From Clostridia bacterium (GTDB taxonomy: Bacteria; Bacillota; Clostridia; Christensenellales; UBA1242), in assembly GCA_017408305.1 (NCBI GenBank), contig JAFQUU010000021.1, forward strand, positions 1 through 9,904: a stretch of DNA of 9,904 bases, in the 5' to 3' direction. The notes under the pieces are model-generated. The model had not been told where the DNA came from. It worked only from the letters and a program-made list of their open reading frames with translations, and did no database searches. The translations under genes were made by a program, and so were the position numbers. Shown piece after piece: positions 1-5,201 of this stretch. Each line of letters starts with the position of its first letter. Position 1 is the first letter of the stretch.

Positions 1-334
1 CAATCCCCATAACTCTGCATGGAGTTGTCATACGAGCATACTCATCTAAATACATTCCCTTCAAAAACTCCATAACATATGTTTTTGCAATTTTGTTATA
101 AATGTTGTTTTTAAAACTTAAAAACGGAATAAGCTCTTTTTTAGACTCAATTGGGCTTATAACAGAGATTTCGCTTTTATTAAAGCCTGATTTTGTGTAA
201 ATATAACCAAACTTGATTGTGGTGTCAAGATGCTGTTTTAAAAGCCTTTGGCAAAAAGAGGGGTTTTTATCCCCAAACTTGTTTATAAACTTTACAACTT
301 CTTTTATGCTTTGTGGAAATGTGTTTTTTTTCAT
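1..334 (-). CDS. Unrecognised protein, 5' part only (runs off the window edge)
   Basis: An open frame of 111 codons reads leftward from an ATG at 334 and reaches base 1 without a stop, so the C-terminal part is missing. The translation begins MKKNTFPQSIKEVVKFINKF and continues as a Lys/Phe/Ile-rich, soluble-looking chain with no signal peptide or membrane segment. An AGGA Shine-Dalgarno core lies 6 nt before the ATG, and a good sigma-A type promoter sits just upstream (separate entry), which supports this frame over the plus-strand reading of the same DNA. Codon choice matches the rest of the window. I do not recognise the family. It is divergent from the gene at 486, with about 150 bp between the two starts. 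Confidence 0.75.
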   Translation of the reverse strand, partial: MKKNTFPQSIKEVVKFINKFGDKNPSFCQRLLKQHLDTTIKFGYIYTKSGFNKSEISVISPIESKKELIPFLSFKNNIYNKIAKTYVMEFLKGMYLDEYARMTTPCRVMGI

Positions 335-354
335 TTTGTCCTACTTTTAATAAA

Positions 355-382
355 AGTATATACAAATCCCACTTTTTGTCAA
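355..382 (-). promoter_or_regulatory. Sigma-A type promoter for the gene starting at 334
   Basis: On the minus strand, TTGACA (377-382) is followed after 16 nt by TATACT (355-360). This predicts a transcription start near 348 and a leader of about 14 nt carrying the AGGA ribosome binding site. Confidence 0.6.
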
Positions 383-437
383 GACAAACCTAACAAAAAA
401 CTACAAATTTTTCATTCATACAAAGTTTCAAAACTAC

Positions 438-466
438 TTTACAAAAAAACAAAAGTATGCTAATAA
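438..466 (+). promoter_or_regulatory. Candidate promoter for the gene at 486
   Basis: TTTACA (438-443) is followed after 17 nt by TAATAA (461-466), preceded by TGC (458-460) as an extended -10. The -10 is a weak match, and the extended element carries most of the case. The AAAGG ribosome binding site would lie at the very start of the mRNA. Confidence 0.4.
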
Positions 467-485
467 ACCTAAAAGGAAAACAAAC

Positions 486-950
486 ATGAAAGTTTATAGA
501 CTTTGCAGAAAGGAAGAAATTTTTTCAATCCTTAAGAACAAAAACTTTGAAAGTGTGGGGCAAGAATGTATCCAAGATGAAACAGTCAACAACCACAAAT
601 ACATAGAGGGTAAAAAATACCTTCACTTCTTCCCTAAGTTTGATGACCTACTCTATCTTAACACCACAGAGGGCCACTATATTTGCACTTATGATATACC
701 TGACAATATTTTAGATAAAACAAAAGGCATTGGCAAGTATGTTGATTTTGTAAAATTTATGAACCTTGTGGACGTTGAAGAATATGCCATCGAAACATCA
801 TCTCTTGACATCAAAAACCTTTTGTGCGTTTTTAAGATTGAAAAGTTTATTGACTATGAAGATTTATGGTTTGACCGTTCTTTAAAAGGCTTTATTCGTC
901 CTGTTTACATACAAAACAAAAAATCAAAATCAGATGATTTAGAAAAATAA
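486..950 (+). CDS. Small unassigned protein, weak ADP-ribosyltransferase-like resemblance
   Basis: This is a 154-residue soluble protein with no signal peptide or membrane segment. The ATG at 486 is preceded by AAAAGGA, 8 nt upstream. It resembles, from memory, a widespread uncharacterised family of short Bacillota proteins that start MKxYRxxxKEE and carry an HKY (37-39) and a KKYLHFF (43-49) motif, followed by YICTYDIP (about 65-72) and an EEYAIE segment in the middle. That order (Arg in the first strand, His/aromatic second motif, Glu third motif) is loosely like small ADP-ribosyltransferase-fold proteins such as RES or DUF952, but I cannot demonstrate homology. It is monocistronic: it has its own candidate promoter and a terminator directly after the stop. 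Function unknown; the ART idea is inference only. Confidence 0.85.
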   Translation: MKVYRLCRKEEIFSILKNKNFESVGQECIQDETVNNHKYIEGKKYLHFFPKFDDLLYLNTTEGHYICTYDIPDNILDKTKGIGKYVDFVKFMNLVDVEEYAIETSSLDIKNLLCVFKIEKFIDYEDLWFDRSLKGFIRPVYIQNKKSKSDDLEK

Positions 951-976
951 AGCACCACATCGTATGGTGTTTTTTT
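951..976 (+). terminator. Intrinsic terminator after the gene at 486
   Basis: The arms CACCA (953-957) and TGGTG (965-969) close a 7-nt loop, with weaker A-T and G-T pairs outside. They are followed by T7 (970-976). It starts at the base after the stop codon. Confidence 0.8.
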
Positions 977-992
977 ATGCAAATCCAGAGTA

Positions 993-1021
993 TTGACACT
1001 AAAATCATTTTATGCTATTTT
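993..1021 (+). promoter_or_regulatory. Promoter with extended -10, predicted to give a leaderless mRNA
   Basis: TTGACA (993-998), a 17-nt spacer, then TATTTT (1016-1021) with TGC at 1013-1015 as an extended -10. Only 6 nt (TAAGTC) separate the -10 from the ATG at 1028, so the expected transcription start falls on the start codon. No Shine-Dalgarno sequence is present. Confidence 0.6.
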
Positions 1022-1027
1022 TAAGTC

Positions 1028-2539
1028 ATGACAAATAATGAGTTATTTCAAGAATTTATAGTGCACTTAAACAAAGTTTGCAGAGATAAGGAGTATTACG
1101 CTTGGGCAGTTGAATACTTCAAGTTTTTAATGCAATCAAACCATAAAATCACAAAAGACAATCTTGACACTTTAACTTTGTCAAGAAACGAAACTTATAA
1201 TCTTGATTTAGAAAATGATTTATTTAAAGATAAGCAAGTCATTACAATTGCAGAACTTTTTCTTCACAATTTCATTCATTTTGTTAAAAAAGTCGCACCT
1301 TTAAATGAAGCCGAGTATGGAAAAATGTCAGACAATGATGGCACAAGTGGCTTTTATGCACATAAATATTTAGGCATTTTTTGTGATAAAGACTTTAAGG
1401 GCCACAAGTTCCCAACAATCACTCTTATAAACCCACAAAAAAATAGTTGCGAAAAACTAGACAAATGGTATTTAAGAAAGACTTTTTGGCACGAACTTTC
1501 TCACATTTTACAACTTAAAACTTTTAATAAAAACATTTTTGGAATGGGTTTCGACGAACAACTTATCGAATACAAAAACCCCCAGCACACAAAAGAAAGT
1601 TATTTATCTAACCTATCATCAATAGAAAACGAATTTATAAGAGATATGATAAAAAAAGGCTCTTACTTAATTACAGAAATCCTGAACGAATATGCTGTAA
1701 ACCATATCACAAATTCGCTGGAAATTGTAAAGGTACAAGATTACTTGAATATCCCTGTGACCAACAATATGAAAGGGTTTAGATATGCATTTTCAATAAG
1801 AAATGACAATTTTATAAGTATAGATACCCAATATTTAAATCTTATGTTTATCTTGCCAATGCTTCAAATCATTCTTGATGACAATTTTTCACCAAACGAT
1901 GCAAACCTTAAATGTTTCTTTTATGCAAGTCAACTTAGCAAAATTGGGCTTGATGATGATTTTGATTCTACCCTTACACAAAGACTTGCAAAAATGCTTA
2001 AAACCTACAAAAATATTCCAGAAAGTGAAACAACAAAAAATCTTGACAAAATATCATACTTTAAACTTTTTGAATTTATTGTTGGTGCAAGAGACAATTG
2101 TACAGACCATAAAATTGCAACAAATGAACTTCAAGCAATGCTTATTCACTTTTACAAAAACAAGTTTTTGGCAGAATTTGAAAATGCTTCAGTGGTTAAA
2201 GATGAACATTTCTTTTGCAAAGTCAACACAAGCCTTCAAACAATTGCCAAATTTTTTCACTTTAATTGGGAAATGCAGGTAGCTGTGTTTGACCAAGAAA
2301 CAAAAACTACTAAAACGCTAACAGCAAATGATATGCCAATTTTTTCAGAGTTTGGGAAACTTAACTCAACCGCACTCAATATTCAAGAATTCAACAGATT
2401 AATAGAGACAATTAAATCTAAGGTTTCTACTCTTGAAAATAAAGACCTTGCAAATTCAAAACTTGAATTTATAAAAAAACAAGATGCTCTTGCAAAAAGA
2501 TATATGCTTTCTTTGCCAGAGAAAACCAAAGAAAAATAA
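1028..2539 (+). CDS. Putative cytoplasmic zinc metallopeptidase-like protein (HELSH), family unknown
   Basis: This is a 503-residue protein. Residues 150-160 contain a zincin-type HExxH motif (H155-E-L-S-H159). About 60 residues later an ITEILNEYAVN segment (215-225) offers E217 or E221 as the third zinc ligand, as in gluzincins. The N-terminal 150 residues and the C-terminal 280 residues match nothing I know; the C-terminal part looks alpha-helical and ends in a charged helix. There is no signal peptide or membrane segment, so it should act inside the cell. The substrate is unknown, and loss of catalysis cannot be excluded. The ATG at 1028 is the only sensible start, although it has no Shine-Dalgarno; the promoter position suggests leaderless translation. 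The gene is monocistronic and convergent with tyrS. An alternate-frame reading at 1875-2282 is a shadow. Confidence 0.85.
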   Translation: MTNNELFQEFIVHLNKVCRDKEYYAWAVEYFKFLMQSNHKITKDNLDTLTLSRNETYNLDLENDLFKDKQVITIAELFLHNFIHFVKKVAPLNEAEYGKMSDNDGTSGFYAHKYLGIFCDKDFKGHKFPTITLINPQKNSCEKLDKWYLRKTFWHELSHILQLKTFNKNIFGMGFDEQLIEYKNPQHTKESYLSNLSSIENEFIRDMIKKGSYLITEILNEYAVNHITNSLEIVKVQDYLNIPVTNNMKGFRYAFSIRNDNFISIDTQYLNLMFILPMLQIILDDNFSPNDANLKCFFYASQLSKIGLDDDFDSTLTQRLAKMLKTYKNIPESETTKNLDKISYFKLFEFIVGARDNCTDHKIATNELQAMLIHFYKNKFLAEFENASVVKDEHFFCKVNTSLQTIAKFFHFNWEMQVAVFDQETKTTKTLTANDMPIFSEFGKLNSTALNIQEFNRLIETIKSKVSTLENKDLANSKLEFIKKQDALAKRYMLSLPEKTKEK

Positions 2540-2562
2540 AAAAAGCCAAAACGGCTTTTTTT
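2538..2562. terminator. Bidirectional terminator between the HELSH gene and tyrS
   Basis: The perfect 10-bp stem is A7-GCC (2538-2547) against GGC-T7 (2553-2562) with a 5-nt loop. It reads as an A-tract/hairpin/T-tract in both directions. The stop codons of both convergent genes (2537-2539 and 2561-2563) lie within or at the edge of the stem, so the intergenic space is fully used. Confidence 0.85.
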
Positions 2563-3787
2563 ATTTTATGCTACAGAAAAAGTATTTTTTCTTGCCACGG
2601 CGAATAATTACAATCTCATTGTCAATAGCAACTGTTTTGTCAATCATAAAGGCACTATCCCTTACAATTTCTCCATTAACAGAAATTGCACCGTTTGCAA
2701 TAAACTCATTTGCTTCGCGTTTTGAAGAGCAGATTTTTGTGCTAACCAAAACATTTACAAGGTTATCTTCTTCTATCTCAAAATGTGGCACATTTTTAAA
2801 CCCTGCACGAAGGTCTTTAACGGGAACAGCCCTTATTTCTCCTGCAAACAAAAGTTCGCTTATTCTTTGTGCTTCCAAGAATGCATCATGGCCATGAAGG
2901 TCAGAAATAATTTCTTCTGCAAGTTTTTTCTGGGCAATTCTTAAGTGTGGTGCTTCAAGGTGCTGTTTTTCGATTTCTTCAATCTCTTCTTTCGACAAAA
3001 ATGTCAGGCGTTTAAGGTAATCAATAATAACTGCATCATCACTGTTGATCAAAAACTGATAAAGTTCGTAAGAACTTGTTTTGTTTTGGTCAAGCCAAAC
3101 TGCATTCCCTTCACTTTTGCCAAACTTCACGCCATTGGCATCAGTTACAAGTGGCATTGTCATGGCGTACACTTCTTCGCCTGTGGTTTTACGCACAAGT
3201 TCAATACCTGTTGTGATATTGCCCCATTGGTCAGAGCCAGCAACTTGCAAATCAACTCCCATGTTTTCATGCAACCACTTAAAGTCAAGCCCTTGAATAA
3301 GCATATAAGAAAACTCTGCATAGGAAATACCTGTGGTTTCCATTTGCCTTTTAACAAGGTCTTTTGAAAGCATATATCCAACACTGATGTATTTGCCATA
3401 GTCGCGCAAAAAGTCGATTACATTGATGTCTTTAACCCAATCATAGTTGTTTACAACAGGGTATGGGAAAATTTTTTGAACCTGCGTCTTTAGTTTTTCA
3501 AAGTTTGCAAAAACTTCTTCTTTCACTGCAAGTTTTCTTTCAACTGTGCCACGAGGGTCACCAATAAGGCCTGTTGCCCCACCAACCAAAATGATTGGCT
3601 TATGCCCTGCGTTTGCAAGGCGACGAGTGATTAAAAAAGATGAGTAGTGCCCAAGATGCAAACTGTCAGCAGTTGGGTCTGTTCCTATATAAAAAGTCAT
3701 GCCCCCTGCGTTTAATTTATCTTTAAGGTCTGGACTTGAGATGTCTTGAATAAGCCCACGCCATACAAGGTCTTCATAAAGTGTCAT
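2561..3787 (-). CDS. tyrS: Tyrosyl-tRNA synthetase
   Basis: Class I aminoacyl-tRNA synthetase that charges tRNA-Tyr in the cytoplasm (tyrosine + ATP + tRNA). At 408 residues it has the usual bacterial TyrS length. Visible signatures, numbered from the chosen start, are: the HIGH-type motif HLGH (44-47) after FYIGTDPTADS; the tyrosine-binding Y161xxxQ165xxD168; GSDQWGN (184-190); KFGKS (221-225), the KMSKS equivalent; and a C-terminal S4 RNA-binding domain (about 335-400) ending in a basic GKKK stretch. The ATG at 3787 is chosen because GGAGG (3793-3797) sits 5 nt upstream. An in-frame TTG at 3799 would overlap that site and is rejected. The leader is only about 14-20 nt, so there is no room for the tyrosine T-box often found upstream of tyrS in Bacillota. 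The gene is monocistronic and convergent with the HELSH gene. Confidence 0.98.
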   Translation of the reverse strand: MTLYEDLVWRGLIQDISSPDLKDKLNAGGMTFYIGTDPTADSLHLGHYSSFLITRRLANAGHKPIILVGGATGLIGDPRGTVERKLAVKEEVFANFEKLKTQVQKIFPYPVVNNYDWVKDINVIDFLRDYGKYISVGYMLSKDLVKRQMETTGISYAEFSYMLIQGLDFKWLHENMGVDLQVAGSDQWGNITTGIELVRKTTGEEVYAMTMPLVTDANGVKFGKSEGNAVWLDQNKTSSYELYQFLINSDDAVIIDYLKRLTFLSKEEIEEIEKQHLEAPHLRIAQKKLAEEIISDLHGHDAFLEAQRISELLFAGEIRAVPVKDLRAGFKNVPHFEIEEDNLVNVLVSTKICSSKREANEFIANGAISVNGEIVRDSAFMIDKTVAIDNEIVIIRRGKKKYFFCSIK

Positions 3788-3807
3788 TTTATCCTCCAAA
3801 TATGATT

Positions 3808-3836
3808 GTTATAGCACTTTTTGTTTTGAAAATCAA
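3808..3836 (-). promoter_or_regulatory. tyrS promoter with extended -10
   Basis: On the minus strand: TTGATT (3831-3836), a 17-nt spacer ending in TGC, and TATAAC (3808-3813). The expected transcription start is near 3801, which leaves a very short leader containing only the GGAGG site. Confidence 0.65.
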
Positions 3837-3862
3837 TAAAAACCTTTGCATTTCCCTACATT

Positions 3863-3890
3863 TTAACAAAAATAGATTAAAGCTCATAAT
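3863..3890 (+). promoter_or_regulatory. Candidate promoter of the ferritin-like gene
   Basis: TTAACA (3863-3868), a 16-nt spacer and CATAAT (3885-3890), with the expected start near 3897 just before GGAGG (3900-3904). Each hexamer differs from consensus at one position. Confidence 0.45.
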
Positions 3891-3909
3891 TAAAATAGCG
3901 GAGGAAATT

Positions 3910-4239
3910 ATGAATTATAATGTTTTAACGAGAAATCATGGCGTCAGCCCAACTTTTAAAAATCAACAATCAAGGCCACAAGTTCAACAACAACCTTGCA
4001 ACACAAAACTACTCAAAAAACTGCGTGAAGACCTTGCTGGAGAACTTTTGGCAATAAATCAATACGAGGAAAACATTGCCGAAATTACAGACCCAAGAAT
4101 TCTTGCCATGCTTCAAAGAATTCGTGATGATGAAATTACCCACACGGGCGAAGTTTTGGCAGCGATTGCATACCTATGCCCACGCGAAGCAGAACTGCGT
4201 GATATGGGCGAAGAAACATTTAATAGTCAAAACCAATAA
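3910..4239 (+). CDS. Ferritin-like di-iron protein resembling encapsulated ferritin (EncFtn)
   Basis: This is a 109-residue protein with a Gln/Asn-rich, probably disordered N-terminus (1-32) and then two predicted antiparallel helices (about 33-58 and 62-88). The key residues are E45, Y52, E75 and H78 (E75-I-T-H78, an ExxH pair). From memory, the Rhodospirillum rubrum EncFtn half-ferritin uses E32, Y39, E62 and H65, which has identical spacing, and the segment TDPRILAMLQRIRDDE is close to its TDPELTAILAHNRDEE. Such proteins dimerise to make a four-helix bundle with a ferroxidase site at the interface, and they oxidise and store iron inside encapsulin shells. No encapsulin gene is in the window, and the C-terminus (GEETFNSQNQ) shows no obvious cargo-loading peptide. 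The outer EncFtn entry-site Glu equivalent appears to be Leu47. The ATG at 3910 follows GGAGG by 5 nt; an upstream in-frame ATG at 3781 would run through the tyrS promoter and is rejected. Confidence 0.85.
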   Translation: MNYNVLTRNHGVSPTFKNQQSRPQVQQQPCNTKLLKKLREDLAGELLAINQYEENIAEITDPRILAMLQRIRDDEITHTGEVLAAIAYLCPREAELRDMGEETFNSQNQ

Positions 4240-4299
4240 AAATTACATAAAAGCATTATTTTGTATTTATTTTAATTAAAAAAAACATTTTTTATAAAA

Positions 4300-4334
4300 A
4301 AAAAGAAGAAAAAATTAATTTCTTCTTTTTATTT
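4300..4334. terminator. Bidirectional A/T-rich terminator between the ferritin-like and XRE genes
   Basis: A perfect 12-bp stem joins 4300-4311 (A5-GAAG-A3) to 4319-4330 (T3-CTTC-T5) around a 7-nt loop. T-rich tracts follow in both directions, better on the minus strand. It overlaps the stop codon of the XRE gene (4329-4331). The remaining 60 bp back to the ferritin-like stop is featureless A/T. Confidence 0.7.
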
Positions 4335-4988
4335 ATCATTTTCTATTTTATTTATTTCTTCATTTTTTGAAGATTTTTCTTGTTGAATATTTGTTTTTGC
4401 TGGCAAAATTTTTGCTGGACGCTCTGTCAAAAAAGCCCAAAGCACAACTGCAATTTGAAGTGGAATTGCCACAATATAAAGCATCCAAAGGTTATCAGTA
4501 AAAAACTGGATATAAATTGCTGTAACCATCGTCCAAATAAGAAGCGAAATTGATATGTATTTAAATCTTCGCCTAGGCGACCATAAACATGCAAAAACGG
4601 TTGTAACAACAAAGCAAGCAGGTACAGCCCAAATAAAAATTGTCCAAAGATTTATTTTAAACGCCACCATAAAGAGTGTAAACACTGCAAGTGCCACAAG
4701 CCACACAAGCGACAAACTAAGAAGTGTAATCACCATTTTGTTTTTTTGTGGTTTTTTAAGCACCTTTGGCACATGGGTGTTTTCTTTTACAAAATAGTCA
4801 ACCCCTACACCAAAAAGGTTTGCAATGCTTACAAGCACTTCAATGCTTGGCACAGATTCGCCATTTTCCCACTTTGAAATTGACTTGTCGGAATAATTAA
4901 GTTTTTCGGCAAGTTCTGCCTGAGTGTAATTATTGGCTTTTCTAAGGGTTGTGATATTTTTGGCAATCACATAATTTAAATCATTCAT
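4329..4988 (-). CDS. XRE-family regulator with four-helix membrane domain
   Basis: This 219-residue protein has an N-terminal helix-turn-helix of the XRE/Cro type (about 5-66; core YTQAELAEKLNYSDKSISKWENGESVPS). A short basic linker (70-84) leads to four predicted membrane helices (about 85-109, 114-135, 144-162, 168-188), and the tail is hydrophilic, Lys/Glu-rich and cytoplasmic. The DNA-binding part is cytoplasmic and tethered to the membrane, an arrangement common in Clostridia, where the hydrophobic part is thought to sense an envelope or lipid signal. It is divergent from the glycosyltransferase/acyltransferase operon at 5202, and the shared intergenic region carries repeated dyads (separate entries), so control of that operon and of itself is the natural inference. 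The ATG at 4988 has no clear Shine-Dalgarno, and a candidate -10 lies only 8 nt upstream. Confidence 0.93.
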   Translation of the reverse strand: MNDLNYVIAKNITTLRKANNYTQAELAEKLNYSDKSISKWENGESVPSIEVLVSIANLFGVGVDYFVKENTHVPKVLKKPQKNKMVITLLSLSLVWLVALAVFTLFMVAFKINLWTIFIWAVPACFVVTTVFACLWSPRRRFKYISISLLIWTMVTAIYIQFFTDNLWMLYIVAIPLQIAVVLWAFLTERPAKILPAKTNIQQEKSSKNEEINKIENDK

Positions 4989-4996
4989 AATTTTAT

Positions 4997-5005
4997 CTTA
5001 TAACA
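4997..5005 (-). promoter_or_regulatory. Candidate extended -10 of the XRE gene, very close to its start codon
   Basis: On the minus strand TGT-TATAAG (4997-5005) lies 8 nt upstream of the ATG. No good -35 is found at 16-18 nt; TTGCTT at 19 nt (5022-5027) is the nearest. If used, transcription would start 0-3 nt before the ATG. Confidence 0.4.
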
Positions 5006-5021
5006 TTTTTTAAAAAAAAGC

Positions 5022-5072
5022 AAGCAATTTGACTGATTAATTCAAGCAATTCTACTGTGAGTAGAATTGCTT
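5022..5072. repeat. AAGCAATT repeats, two direct and one inverted
   Basis: AAGCAATT occurs at 5022-5029 and 5044-5051, and its complement AATTGCTT at 5065-5072. The second and third copies form the base of the hairpin at 5044-5072. The first copy overlaps the weak -35 proposed for the XRE gene. Confidence 0.6.
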
Positions 5073-5076
5073 TTTT
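5044..5076 (+). terminator. Strong hairpin plus T-tract in a divergent intergenic region (attenuator or operator)
   Basis: A perfect 12-bp stem joins 5044-5055 to 5061-5072 with a 5-nt loop (TGTGA), followed by a T-run to 5076. It has the form of a plus-strand intrinsic terminator, yet no plus-strand gene lies immediately upstream. Its core is also the dyad TCTACT-GTG-AGTAGA (5051-5065). It could therefore terminate a small RNA or leader of the downstream operon, or serve as a DNA operator; the sequence alone does not decide. Confidence 0.6.
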
Positions 5077-5113
5077 GTACTCTACTTACACAAAAAAGTC
5101 TCTACTTAAGTAG
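5051..5113. promoter_or_regulatory. Three helically phased TCTACT elements, putative operators
   Basis: TCTACT occurs at 5051, 5081 and 5101, spacings of 30 and 20 bp, so all three lie on the same face of the helix. The first and third are parts of dyads: TCTACT-GTG-AGTAGA (5051-5065) and the palindrome CTACTTAAGTAG (5102-5113). The middle copy is a half-site. The location between a divergent XRE regulator and the operon at 5202 fits a multi-site operator. The second palindrome is followed by T8 and could also act as a weak terminator. Confidence 0.55.
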
Positions 5114-5147
5114 TTTTTTTTATTAGAGTTTAAAAAGGCAGATTCTA

Positions 5148-5177
5148 TTGATTTATTTATGGCAAAATATGTAAGAT
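5148..5177 (+). promoter_or_regulatory. Weak candidate promoter for the glycolipid-type operon
   Basis: TTGATT (5148-5153) and TAAGAT (5172-5177) are separated by 18 nt. The -10 is poor. An alternative, TTGACT (5029-5034) with TCTACT (5051-5056), would lie inside the operator region and transcribe the second palindrome. Confidence 0.3.
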
Positions 5178-5201
5178 TTGCTTGTAACAAAGGAGAATTT
5201 T

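Noticed and set aside
248..463. Plus-strand open frame at the left edge
   Set aside because: It lies opposite the start region and promoter of the minus-strand gene ending at 334, and has no ribosome binding site.
3788..3799. Longer tyrS start at TTG 3799 (adds four residues)
   Set aside because: The TTG overlaps the GGAGG ribosome binding site, which is correctly spaced for the ATG at 3787.
3781..3909. Upstream in-frame ATG (3781) adding 43 residues to the ferritin-like protein
   Set aside because: It would translate across the tyrS promoter and the gene's own promoter; the ATG at 3910 has GGAGG 5 nt upstream and the homologous core lies wholly after it.
3788..3909. Tyrosine T-box riboswitch upstream of tyrS
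   Set aside because: No T-box sequence or antiterminator is present and the gap is too short.
3900..4330. Encapsulin nanocompartment operon
   Set aside because: Only the ferritin-like candidate is present; neighbours are tyrS and an XRE regulator, and no shell gene is in the window.
5178..5201. Longer glycosyltransferase start at TTG 5178
   Set aside because: The AGGAG site at 5191-5195 lies inside that extension and is spaced for the ATG at 5202.
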